Below are positions 1 through 11,699 of a stretch of 64,000 nt of DNA, one piece after another. The notes under the pieces were generated by a model. That model saw only the letters and a program-made list of their open reading frames with translations. It made no database searches and was not told the origin of the DNA. The stretch's first letter is position 1; every line of letters begins with the position of its first letter. The DNA comes from Amaurobius ferox (lineage: Eukaryota > Arthropoda > Arachnida > Araneae > Amaurobiidae). Where the stretch lies: NCBI GenBank assembly GCA_951213105.1, contig OX578138.1, positions 65,775,037-65,839,036 of the forward strand. The letters are read 5' to 3'. Position numbers and translations under genes: made by a program.

Positions 1-312
1 AGTTAGGGAGTAGAACTCCTAGGGAAAAGTTCCGTTTTTCATTAATATCTCGACAACCCCAGGTCTTAGAAACTCGAAACTTGGACAAAATTTATGGGGG
101 GATATTTCAAGGCTATTCACCAAATTTCATTAAATTCGGTTCAGCCGTTTTTCCGTAATGATGAGACAAACGAAAATTTCGTTTTTTACTAATATCTCGA
201 GAACCACTGGTCGTAGAAACTCAAAACACAGATATAATTTTAAGTGGGGCTATTTCTGGGCTACCCACAAAATTTCATCAAATTCGGTTCAGCCGTTCTC
301 CCGTGATGGTGT

Positions 313-350
<38 letters not shown>

Positions 351-376
351 TTTTCATTTTTATTTATATAGACTAG
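1..376 (+). repeat. 3' tail of a 2.3-kb tandem repeat unit (copy 0)
   Basis: This stretch matches the ends of the two complete units that follow (about 2460-2814 and 4737-5100). It contains two versions of a motif around 'aatattcg...ctcgagaac', two 'ttcggttcagccgtt' boxes, a (CAGA)n run at about 318-350, and the closing motif ttttcatttttatttatata. The window therefore opens inside the array. The small open frame here is not conserved between units, so I do not call a gene. Confidence 0.8.
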
Positions 377-763
377 TAGCATACCCGTTCTTCGTACGGA
401 GTATAAAATATAATGAAACTTATAATTCAGAATCATATGCAAATTATGTTAAAATATTAAATTTGTTGCTCCTAAAGAGAAGTTTATGAATATCTGTTCT
501 CATCATGCAAAATTATCGTCACGGGCAGATCTGAAGAATAAAACTTCCTGGCCCCTTTCGAAAGCAAATTTACAAAAAAAAAGGAATTGAATCAATATAT
601 GCAAAATGAAAGCATTAAAATTGTATAGGACCCGTACCACTTATATACGCGAATATTAGAAGGTATAACCTGTATTAGTAGATTACATGTATAAATTGAA
701 AATATCAATAAACCCGTAATTGATTCCAATATATGCCAGAATGAAAGCACAAAAATTATATGG

Positions 764-796
<33 letters not shown>

Positions 797-2814
797 CTGC
801 ATGTTAGTAGAAGATTACCCTTATTACAATATGAGTCTAAAAAATCTTTGCCGAAATAAAACAGATGACATTATAAATTGAAAATTTCAATTATCCCCGT
901 AATCTTTATACCAGAAGGTCGTAATTGATTCCAATATATGCCAATATATATCAAAATATATGCCTATATACCTGTACTACTTATATTCTCGTAGATTAGA
1001 AGATAACACTGGCATTTATAGAAGATTACTCGCACAACGTACAATATGTGAGTTTCAACAATTTTTGTCGTAATAAAACAATGGTATAATAATTTGAAAA
1101 CATCAATAATCCCCGAATCAATAATCCCCGAAAATATCAATAATAATAATGTGTAACCTGAAGACCGTAATCGATATTATCCAGTCAAAAATGCAATGCC
1201 AATTAAATTTATTTTATATACATATCTTTATTATTCAAATCGGAAAAGATTTAATTAAAATCGTATGCCACATAACACATTGGATTTACATCCATTGCTA
1301 AACGACATGATATCAGTTGCTTCAAATAAATTGATGGAAATCAAATCGTCTGAATAATGCTATCTCCATGAAAGGTTTGGCGATATTTTCTTCAATTTAG
1401 CGATAACTTAAAAAATCGCCAAATTTATCGCCAAGTGGGACTGTAAAACTGATAGTCCCATTTTGCGACAAATTGACGAAACATCATTATAATATTATCC
1501 CCTAACAAAACACAATTAATTTTATTTATTAAGCGCAATTTTATCAATTTCATGATATTTTTATAGATTCACAAACATTTTTATCAATTTGATGATATTT
1601 TAAAAATTCGATAAATGTGTTAGTAAGTAGGATGGATAGACTGACCCACAAATGCTACCGAAACATCATTTCAGTACTGTCTTCTAAAAAAAACGAATTT
1701 AATTTCATTGATTTGCGTCGTTTTTAGCAATTTGGCGATAGTTCCGTCAATTTGGCAAAGTTTAAGAAAAGTTGCCAAGTTAGCTATATTCCGCCAAATT
1801 CGTAGCTCTGAAATTGCAGATCTGAAGAATAAAACATCCTGATCCCGTTTGTATATACTAAATGCAAACACTAAAATTGTATTAGAAGATATACCCTTTC
1901 TACTCTTTTTCTGTTTCAACAATCGGATAAATGAATTTATTGGTAAACACAATATGAGTTTATTAGCTAAACACAATATAAAAGCTTAAAAACTCTTTGT
2001 CAAATGAAAGTGATGTACGCAGTCCGTAATTAATATAATTAAAAGAAAAATCAAACCGTTCATTTACAAAATATATTTTTACATCTATTTATTTATTATT
2101 CAAATAGAAAAAATAATAACAAATATTAAGAATCACATTTAATTTAATTGCGTTGCTGAGCAACATAATATAATAAAGAATCTTCCTCATAAACTGCGAA
2201 ATTAAATAACCATTTTGATCTCTTCCCCATAAAATGCAAAAATAATAACTAATTTGATTTCTTTATACTTTCCATTGTTTAGTAAATGCTTGACCATGGA
2301 GTTAGATTTTCCATTTACATTCATGTTTCAAACAATTCATGCTTTCAGATAGTGACTAATTAATGCAAAAATCCTGCACTAAGCTCAGAAATGAAGTTTT
2401 AATTCACGTTGACGTTTTAAACAAACTATTTTAATCCTTTCCGTTTGGATAAACCACGGAGTTAGAGAGTAGATCTCCTAGGATAAAGTTCCGTTTTCAT
2501 TAATATCTCGACAACCACTGGTATTAGAAACTCGAAACTTGGGCAAAATTTATGGGGGGATATTTTAAGTCTACTCACAAAATTTCATTAAATTCGATTC
2601 AGCCGTTCTCTCGTGATGATGAGACAAACGAAATATTCGTTTTTCCCTAATATCTCGAGAATCACTGGTTGTGGAAACTCCAAACATGGACTAAATTTTA
2701 AGTGGGGCTATTTCAAGGCTACCCACAAAATTTCATCAAATTCGGTTCAGCCGTTCTCCCGTGATGATGGGACAAACAGACAGACAGACAGATTTTCAAT
2801 TTTATTTATATACT
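377..2814 (+). repeat. 2.4-kb tandem repeat unit, copy 1
   Basis: The unit begins at the motif gcatacccgttcttcgtacg and ends in a (CAGA)n tail followed by tttttatttatata. It is followed head to tail by copy 2, which starts with the same motif. The interior (about 1380-1800) contains two versions of a roughly 210-bp sub-repeat marked by 'gccaagtgggact' and 'cctaacaaaacacaatta'. A (TA)n run lies at about 768-794. Minus-strand open frames at 1671-1976 and the equivalent place in copy 2 do not keep the same reading frame or protein, so they look non-coding. The repeat family is not identified; a non-autonomous element or satellite are both possible. Confidence 0.75.
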
Positions 2815-5100
2815 AGCAACATACCCGTTCTTCGTACGGAGTATATAATATAAAGAAATTTATAATTCGCAATCATGTGCAAATTCTGTTAAAATATTAA
2901 ATTTATTGCTCATAAAGAGAAGTTCAAGAATATCTGTTCTCACTATGCAAAATTATCTTCACGGGCAGATCTGAAGAATAAAACATCCTGGCCCCTTTTG
3001 TAAGCAAATTTACAAAAAAAAAAAAGGAATGGAATCAATATATGCAATCCCGTACTACTTATATTGTCGCAGATTAGAAAATATGCCAGTGTGTTAGTAG
3101 AAGTTTACCCGTATTGCAATATGTGTCTCAAAAATATTTGCCAAAATAAAAGAGATGACATAAAAAATTGAAAGTATCAAAAATCCCCGTAATCTTAATA
3201 CCAGAAGGTCGTAATTGATTCGAATATATGCCAATATATATCACAATATATGCCAATATACCTGTACTACTTATATTCTCGTAGATTGGAAGATATACCC
3301 ATGCATTTGTAGAAGATTACTCGTACAACGTACTATATATGAGTTTCAACAATTTTCGTCATAATAAAACAATTTCATAATAATTTGAAAATATCAATAA
3401 TCCCTGAATCAACAGTCCCGAAAATATCAATAATAATGATGTTTAAACCTGAAGACCGTAATTGATTTTATCCAGTCAAAAACTCAATGTCAATGAAATT
3501 TATTTTATATACATATTTTTACTATTCAAATCGGAAAAGATTTAATAAAAATCATAAGCCGCATAACATATTGGATCCGTTGCTAAGCGTCATGATATCA
3601 ATTTGCTTTAAATAAATTGATGGAAATCATATCATTTGAATAATGCAATCTCCATGGAAGGTTTGGCGACATTTTCATCAATTTAGCTATAACTTAAAAA
3701 ATCGCCAAATTTATCGCCAAGTGAGACTGTAGAACTGATAATCCCATTATGCGACAAATTGACGAAACATCATCACAATACTATCCCCTAACAAAACACA
3801 ATTAATTTCATTTATTAAGCGCGATTTTATCAATTTCATGATATTTTTATTGATTTAGAAATATTTTTACCAATTTGGTGATATTAAAAAAATTCCTTAA
3901 ATGTGTTACTAAGTAGGATGGATGGACTGACCGACAAATGCTACAGAAACATCATTTCAGTACTTTATTCTAAAAAAACAAATTTAATTTCATTGATTTG
4001 GGTCATTTTTATCAATTTGGAGACATTTCCACTAATTTGGTAAAGTTTAAGAAAAGTTACCAAGTTATTTAGAGATATTCCTCTAAATTCGTAGCTCTGA
4101 ATTTGCAGATCTGAAGAATAAAATATCCTGATCCCGTTTGTATATTCTAAATAAAAACAGTAAAATTGTATTATATGGAAGATACATACACCCGTTCTAC
4201 TCTTTTTCTGCTTCAACAATCTGCTAAATGAATTTATTGGGTAAACACAATATATGAGTTTATTAGCTAAACACAATATATGAGCTTGAAACCTCTTTGC
4301 TAAAATAAATGAAAGTGATGTACGCAGTCCGCAATATATATAATTAAAAGAACTATCGAACCGTTCATTTACAAAATATATTTTTACAGCCATTTTTTTA
4401 TTATACAAATAAAAAAAATAATAATTGATATTAACAACACATTTAATTTCATTCCGTTGCCCAGCAACATGATATAAGATAGAATCTTCCGCATAAAATG
4501 CGAAATTAAATAGCCATTTTGATTTCTTTATACTTTACATCGTTGAGTAAAAGCTTGTGAGAGATGAATCATGGAGGTAGATTTTTCCATTTAAATTCAT
4601 GTTTCAAACACTTTATGTTCTCCTATAGTGACTAATTAATGCAAAAATCCTGCACCAAACTCGGAAATAAAGTTTTATTTCATTTTGGCGTTTAAAACAA
4701 ACGATTTTCATCCTTTCCGTTTGGATAAACCACGGAGTTGGAGAGTAGATCTCCTAAGAAAAAGTTCCGTTTTTCATTAATATCTCAACAACCCCTAGTC
4801 TTAGAAACTCGAAACTTGGACAAAATTTATGGGGGGCTATTTCAAGGCTATCCACAAAATTTCATTAAATTCAGTTTAGCCGTTTTCCTGTGATGATGAG
4901 ACAAACGAAAATTTCGTTTTTTACTAATATCTCGAGAACCACTGGTCGTAGAAACTCAAAACACGGACTAAATTTTAAGTGGGACTATTTCTAGGCTACC
5001 CACAAAATTTCATCAAATTCGGTTCAGCCGTTCTCCCGTGATGATGGGACAAACAGACAGACACAGACAGACAGACAGATTTTCATTTTTATTTATATAG
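2815..5100 (+). repeat. 2.3-kb tandem repeat unit, copy 2
   Basis: This second complete unit is colinear with copy 1: same head motif at about 2820, same internal 210-bp sub-repeats at about 3660-4100, and same (CAGA)n tail at about 5055-5080. Many point differences and small indels separate it from copy 1, so the duplication is not recent. After the final 'tttatatagatta' the sequence becomes unrelated, which marks the end of the array. Confidence 0.75.
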
Positions 5101-5296
5101 ATTAACGTACTATTGCTCAATCTGAAACAGGCATTTGTTTGGGTTAATTAAAATTAAATACTCAGACCTGAAGATGAATTTAATTCTGATTAATCATCGA
5201 ATTTGGGCCGGTGTTGTTCTTTTTTCTTATCGGCAATATGGCCGTGGTTTTGCTTCTATGGTGATGTTAATGTTACTTGAATTTTTATTATTACAT

Positions 5297-5405
<109 letters not shown>

Positions 5406-5747
5406 TCCCAAAAAGGACAAGTAACAATGTACTCGTAAATTTATAGAAGAGTGACAGGAGTAACGGCCGGGGGGAGTTGCGACCCCCAACACTCCGGTTA
5501 AAGCTTTTTTCGGCCATGGCAAACGCTCCCGGTAGCCGATACTTCCTACCCTATTTACTTCATGACTCTTATAGAACCGTAAGAATTACATACATTCATA
5601 TACACTTTCAATAGTATGCAAATCTTTAAAAGTTTACTATTCTACGCTAAATCAAACCAAAAAGCACACTAAAAATTTTTTTAACAATTAATTTAAAATA
5701 CTAATGTATGAAATTACTTCACTCGTGCCTATTTAATAATTTAAAAT

Positions 5748-5791
5748 CAATATATTCATGACTAATATATTGATTAGTCATGAATATATTG
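5748..5791. repeat. Perfect 19-bp inverted repeat (hairpin)
   Basis: The arms caatatattcatgactaat and its exact reverse complement are separated by the 6-base loop atattg. The hairpin runs directly into an 11-bp direct repeat 'gcatagcgcat / gcatagcgctt' at about 5791-5813. It lies about 450 bp upstream of the first RT pseudogene; any link to that element is a guess. Confidence 0.85.
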
Positions 5792-6249
5792 CATAGCGCA
5801 TTGCATAGCGCTTTACAAGTTGTGTTATAAATTATTTTTTGCTTTTAGCTTTTTAATCAATTCAGCAAAAATTGTAGCAATTTTTCAAGTTTTATATTGT
5901 ATATATATATATATATAATATTGTAAAAAATAATTTTGTAGATAATAAATACTCTATTTTTAATCACCTTTTTTTTTAAATCCCTTTTAAATAATAGTAA
6001 ATCAGTCAAATTCAAAAGATTTAAACGGGACAAGGGAAAATCCTTACTAAGTGATCATAAAGTTGAGATAATTTGTTTACATAATAAATTTAATAGCACT
6101 TTTCAATGGAAATTAATAAAATCAATGGAAATTAGCAAATGGAAATTAAATGCAAGCAATGGAAATTAATAAAATCCTGGGTTTTTGCGGTTAAGAAAAA
6201 ACATTTAAATGAAGTTTATGCAATTTTCTTAAAATTAAATCTTGCTAAT

Positions 6250-8039
6250 TAACATTTTAATCATATTTTCTATGATTTGCTTATTACAAGATCAAAGTAT
6301 TTAAATTTAAAACTTAATCAATATCTTCTTAATAATATGTCAACTAATTCATATTGTGTAATCTCTTTCAAGCATCCCATTTATAATTCTATACATTTTG
6401 GTTATCGGTTTGACAAATTCAAGCATTTAATGCCTATTGGAGATTTGAGTGTATCAAAGACTGTTAAATACAACGAGACTATTGGTAGATTAATGTTTAA
6501 TTATAATGAAATTTCACAATCTCTCTCTATAGATCATAATTCTAAGTCAATTTTAGATAATGAATGTAATTGTAAAGTAAACGATTATGTTAAATTTCTA
6601 AATCCAGACCTGAGGCATTTAGTTACAGGAGACTTGGGTATAGTTAAAGACAATTCGTTAAGAACCATTATGTCTTTTGGCACTAAATTCAGGTTACCCT
6701 CTTGTAATAATTCTTTTAAAAATTTTAAAATCTATAAATCTTGATCTTGATAAATATATATATATAAATTAGCTTCTACATATGCGACGTCTTTAGAGAC
6801 ATTTAATATGTGGAAATTTACTTTATTAGAATCTATTGAAAATGCTATTAGTAGTATTAAATTGTCTAGATTCATATATAATATTGATAATATTAAACAC
6901 TCCATTATTGATTTATAAAGATCTTTTGTTATCACCTATGTTGATAAAGCCTCTAATAATTATGCTATTATCTGTAAAAAAAATTTATATACATTTTCTG
7001 TTATATTATTTAAAAAATAGTCTTTTTAAACTTGATTCACATTCCATTAATAGTATCAAATTGAAAATTATCAATATGTATAGTGATTTAAATATTAAAT
7101 ATAAATTTCTTAAATTTCCATATATAGTGCTTATTTCAAAATTTCACATAAATCTCATTACATTTAGAACAGTAACTAGTGGTTATAATACTTAGTCTAC
7201 TACTGCTAGTAAATTACTACTAAATTATTTAAATCAAATAAAGGATAGTTTACGTCAGTCTAGCAATAATTACCTTATTCTAAACAATAGTAAAGAATTA
7301 AAGAATAGATTAACATCACTTAAAAAACTAATAGGATTTCAAACTTTTTATTTTAAAGATCTTTTTATTAATATCAAGATCTGAGACCTGTATGACGTAA
7401 GTTTAGTTCTATACAGTGCTTGTATTACTAATCTTTCAACTCAAACCAGCTTTATAAATTTTCCTAAACTTCTTCACTTCACTATTTTCAATAATTATAG
7501 TTTTCAAAGAAATAAATTATACCTACAAGTCTTAGGAGTTCCACTGGGTGGTTGCAGTAGCAGTATGTTAGCTAACTTATATCTTTATCATTGTGAACAG
7601 TTTTTTACATCAATAGATTATACATTATACAGATATGTTGATGATCTGATTTGCTTAGTATATACTGAAAATTGTGTCATAGATATAGATTTCTATCCTG
7701 ACAATTTGGAATTAATTCCTAATGAAGCCACTATTAGTAAAATTATTAATTTTTTATCTTATTATTGAACCTTCTAATAGAATTGGTACTAACTTATATG
7801 ATAAAAAAGACTTTTTATATTTTAACATTAATAAAATCTTACCATTTAATTCCTGCAACTCGATTCTATTGTTTAGAAATATTATACTTAATCAGCTTTT
7901 TAGAATTTAGAGATTATCTGATAAAAAATTTCATGCTATACATATTGATAATCTAAAAATTACCAGCAATTTATATAAATATCCCTCTTATTTTGTAAAT
8001 GGTATAGTTAAAAGATTTAGATTAGCTGAATTTTCATAA
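6250..8039 (+). pseudogene. Penelope-like reverse transcriptase, copy 1 (broken)
   Basis: The first part (6277-6744) reads a 155-residue open segment with the motif HLVTGDLGIVKDNSLR after a CNC pair. This upstream region is known in a group of animal RT proteins that resemble Penelope-like RTs. After several stops and frameshifts the catalytic part resumes at about 7330: GFQTFYFKDLF (motif A region), GVPLGGCSSSMLANLYLYH, the catalytic YRYVDDLI, IDFYPDNLELIPNE, and a tail ending FS then TAA at 8037-8039. At least three frame breaks and a premature stop at about 7381 make it non-functional. No GIY-YIG endonuclease is visible downstream. The 3' flank is interrupted by the 1.3-kb element at 8051. 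Assignment to the Penelope-like group is an inference from motif spacing. Confidence 0.75.
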
Positions 8040-8050
8040 CTCTATTCATA

Positions 8051-9345
8051 GTTTTTAAAACTTTACAACAAAGTTGAAAAGTGTTTATGACTTTGTTCAT
8101 TCTGTCTGTCTGTCTGTCTGCCTGCCTGTCCGTTAGCACGACAACTGCCGTAAAAATGACTTAATCAAAATGAAATTTTAGTATGTTGTTCAGACAGTCT
8201 GTAGGACCTATGGGAATATAAATGAATAATATCACCCAATTAGTTTTGGATTGAACCCGGGTTGAAAAAATGAAATACATTGAGCCCTATGGGACCTAAT
8301 TTTTCAAACATTTTTTAAGCAAATTTAAAATTCACAAATTGCTTCGAAAATTTTAGGTAATATTCAAATTGTTCCATAAAATATATAAAAAAAAATTCAG
8401 CGAAATATATTCAGTAGTTTTTTAAATAAAAATTAAAATAATAATTACACCTCTTATATGAAACGATCATGTGACCATGATATGAAAAGATTACATGACC
8501 CACTTCAAAATTATATATGGCATCCATCTTGTTTCAAAATCGTGAGTTTTTAAGTTCTTTTTAATTCATATTGAGTGTTGTATCCGTCCTAAAACTACTT
8601 TATTTTTGCTTAAATTCTGCGCATCTACATACTGAAACAACGCAAATACAATATATTTGAGTTTAAATGATTATCCAAATTTGATTATTTCTATAACGAA
8701 GCCTATTTTTCACTTATGTAAAATGTAAACAGCAAAATATATAGAATGAGTTGTATTAGAATTGCTGTAATTCTTTAACACAAAATAATTTAGCCCATGG
8801 AGTCTGCATGACTGATATGAATGAAATATTAATTGATTTTATAAAGAGAAAGACGATTTTTTTTCGATGAAGTTTTAAGCATAGAGTTTAATTATTTGTA
8901 GCTCCGTGGTCTTAATTTTTAAATAAAATAAATTATTATAGCATTGTGATGAATGAAATGAATGGGGGAAAGTTATGAATGAAAAGCTGTTTTTATAGAG
9001 AGATCCAGGCGTGTTATGTTTTCTATGACGTCATTTGAATTCATTTCAGTTGTTTTTGATGAAGTTTTCAAATATAATAAATTATCGTAGTATTATGATA
9101 GTTTTAAAAGTATTACCGTGGAATGTATCGCATTTTAGAGATATTTACACGAGGCAATTTATATTTCATTGCCGTCATTTGAATGAAGTTCATTTTTTTC
9201 AATGAAGGTTTAAGTTTTCAAATACAATAAATTAATGTAGTATTGTGATAAGTTTTCAAATATTACCGAGGAATGTATTGCATTTTAGACTTTTTTAAAT
9301 AAAATTGCATTGAAGTTGGAAAGTGTTTCATAATCAATGCTTTAA
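8051..9345 (+). mobile_element. 1.3-kb non-coding element 'R2', inserted in the 3' flank of RT copy 1
   Basis: The stretch from about aaactttacaacaaagtt to gcatgattgatctttct is repeated in reverse orientation at 11700-13010 and partly at 28078-28301 and 54133-54730. RT copies without this insert continue straight from 'attcatag' to 'ttatattagcctgac' (about 27855-27875, and on the minus strand about 26770-26800), so the element is an insertion. One terminus has the small stem AACTTT/AAAGTT; the other has a near-palindrome aatcaatgc...gcatgatt. Just inside the first end is a (TCTG)n run. No coding capacity is seen. A precise TSD could not be fixed. Confidence 0.7.
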
Positions 9346-10029
9346 GCATGATTGATCTTTCTGGTTTATATTAGCCTGACATCTCCATACTCTTGTTTTA
9401 ATAATATTTTATTTTACATCCACTTACACATTAGCCTTTCTATCATTGCTCCTCCTAATTTTATATTATCACTTATACTTGCCTTTTCGCATTACTGTTA
9501 TTTTTTTCTTACGAATGGCAACAGTAGATCACATCTTTTTACTTTAAGAATTGCAATACTGGTCTCTTGATTCTGGGTTCCCGGGTTCGATATATTCGTG
9601 CATTTGTTGTGTTAGATTCCAGGTATCCTTTTTCCCTTTTATTTTTTTTCTTTATGTTTGTTGTCCAAGTAGAAATAGTTTATAGATATAATCTATCTAT
9701 TTCTTCAGAAACATACATTTTTGTGTTTGCTTCTGCAAGACACTTGGACTTGAGGAAGAGTTTTGAAGAAGTGAACAAATCCATGATTTAGGCCCAGACC
9801 TTGTCCACGTGTGTAGCATTACTGCTTGGATTTCGTCTGTTTTTCTTTTATCGATTCCATACCATTTATTTTTGATAATTTTCTTTAACTTGATGATTCG
9901 AAATTTGTATTTTTTTTACCATTTGCTTGTAGATTTGCTGATTTATACTTTTATTTTGTAAGCCTGTTAGAAATTTAGGATTTTCGAGTTACAGTTTCTC
10001 ACTTTTCTTTCATTGGACTTTCAAACTTT

Positions 10030-10032
<3 letters not shown>
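9346..10032 (+). mobile_element. 3' non-coding region of RT copy 1
   Basis: This region matches, on the opposite strand, the sequence just beyond the RT of copy 3 (about 26250-26800), for example 'gttgtccaagtagaaat' and 'ttaacttgatgattcgaaat'. It is therefore the untranslated 3' part of the same element, resuming after the R2 insertion. It ends in the (TA)n run at 10033-10064. Confidence 0.7.

Positions 10033-10064
<32 letters not shown>
10033..10064. repeat. (TA)n microsatellite between two RT elements
   Basis: About 32 bp of TA repeats separates the 3' end of RT copy 1 (plus strand) from the 3' end of RT copy 2 (minus strand). The two elements therefore meet tail to tail at a simple repeat. 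Confidence 0.9.
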
Positions 10065-10073
<9 letters not shown>

Positions 10074-10887
10074 TGAAGGATTTTAATCGAAAATTATGCA
10101 TAAACTACTGTATGTACAAAAAAACCCATCTCTAACATATCTGTTACAAATGAGTAACTATAAGCCAAGACTAAGGATAAAGATAGAAGGTAACATATCA
10201 CTACAATGGAAAGGGGGATGAGAAGAATATTAGGATTCAAAAATAACAATTAAAGGTATATAAAAGTAAATAAAAATAAAACTCGGCAAAAATGAGAATA
10301 GGCAATAATAATCAGCTCAAGATAAGAGATTAAGAATAGAGAACAATCAATTGAAACTACACAAAAAATGGCGGTTAGTTCGAAATTGCATTCTCATCAG
10401 GACAGCCATACAATTCGAATTAAAACCGATAGAATAGCCAGTTTCTGACAATGGCGATAGTATTTAACTATAGACACCATTGGAACTGTCTACTGGCTAG
10501 TGGAAGGAGAAAAATAAATCAATTGAATTATACAAAGTTGAAAAACAATACCTCCTCGAACTGTAATATGAAATCACAAGAATAGCACCACGTGTAAGAT
10601 AAACTAGTGACTGTGCATTTCACCTCACTTCGTCAAAGCGAGTGGGCGAGTATTTCACCTCACTTCGTCAATGCGAGTGGGAATGAATACAATTGAACGA
10701 TACATAATATGTATGGAGACTTTCGAAAATAGTAAACAGTATAGGACTCAGGACAAGCGGAAAATAGTCATTCGAAAATAGTAAACAGTATTAGACTCAG
10801 GCCAAGTGGCAAGTGAGGTGATAAGAATGGGTGAATTTTCAAAAATGAGTTAACCAATCAAAGATAAATAATGCATGTGTAAAATTA
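10065..10887 (-). mobile_element. 3' non-coding region of RT copy 2, with internal direct repeats
   Basis: This lies downstream, on the minus strand, of the second RT frame. It contains a 35-bp tandem duplication at about 10615-10684 (units share 'atttcacctcacttcgtcaa') and a second one at about 10722-10815 (units share 'ttcgaaaatagtaaacagta'). It is not alignable by eye with the 3' region of copy 1, so copy 2 belongs to a different subfamily. Confidence 0.5.
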
Positions 10888-11649
10888 TTACGTGGTATAT
10901 TTGAAATTATTAATAATATTATTTACAAATACTTCCGGATATAGGTAGTTTTGACAAATGCGTTTAAGATTATTGATGTGGGGAAAGTGAAACTGAGGAT
11001 CAGAAAGTCGATGTATTCGAAATAGCTGGTTTAAAATGATGTTTCTAAACAATTGAATAGAATTACAAGAATGATATGATAGCAGCTTTATGATAGTGAA
11101 GTTGTAAGAATCTTTTTTATCATATAGATTGGTGATTACATGATGATTATTGAGGGTATCTAAATTTAGGTCTAAAAAATTAACAGTTTGACTAACGCAA
11201 GGCTCATTAGGAATTAATTCTAGGTTAGACGGGTAAAAATCAATATTAATGGGATAGGAATCATCAATGATAATACAAATTAAGTCGTCAACATATCTAT
11301 ATATAATATATGAATTAGAGTTAAAATGACATTCATAATAATAAAGATATAAGTTAGCGAGTATACTACTACTACAGCCACCTTGTGGTACACCAGATGT
11401 TTGTAAATAAATGTTATCACCTTGGACAATATAATTGTTGTATAACACAAAGTGCAAGAGCATAGGAAAATTTTTGACATTAAAAGCATCATGATTGGAA
11501 GATATATAGTCATGATAAAGAGAGATAATAACTTTATGTAAATCTTTAATGACAATATTATTAAATAGGTCTTTAAAATCAAAGGTTTGGAAACCAAGAA
11601 TGTGTGGTAACTTGCTAAGGTGATTAACTAAATCAAAACTATTGTTCAA
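10888..11649 (-). CDS. Penelope-like reverse transcriptase, 5'-truncated copy 2 (open)
   Basis: An uninterrupted 253-residue frame covers the second half of the RT domain: HILGFQTFDFKDLF (motif A region, about residue 16), GVPQGGCSSSILANLYLYYY (about 90), the catalytic YRYVDDLI (about 120), IDFYPSNLELIPNEP, VNFLDLNL, and a thumb-like tail ending NNFKYTT. The Met at 11649 is simply the first in the frame. Upstream the element is cut by a (TA)n run and an R2 copy, so the N-terminal part, including the HLVTGDL-type region seen in copy 1, is missing. It is the best preserved RT here but cannot be a complete protein. No endonuclease domain is present. Confidence 0.75.
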   Translation of the reverse strand: MNNSFDLVNHLSKLPHILGFQTFDFKDLFNNIVIKDLHKVIISLYHDYISSNHDAFNVKNFPMLLHFVLYNNYIVQGDNIYLQTSGVPQGGCSSSILANLYLYYYECHFNSNSYIIYRYVDDLICIIIDDSYPINIDFYPSNLELIPNEPCVSQTVNFLDLNLDTLNNHHVITNLYDKKDSYNFTIIKLLSYHSCNSIQLFRNIILNQLFRIHRLSDPQFHFPHINNLKRICQNYLYPEVFVNNIINNFKYTT

Positions 11650-11653
11650 AATG

Positions 11654-11691
<38 letters not shown>

Positions 11692-11692
11692 T
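11650..11692. repeat. (TA)n microsatellite
   Basis: About 40 bp of TA repeats sits exactly at the 5' truncation point of RT copy 2, before the inverted R2 copy. Confidence 0.9.
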
Positions 11693-11699
11693 AAAATAA

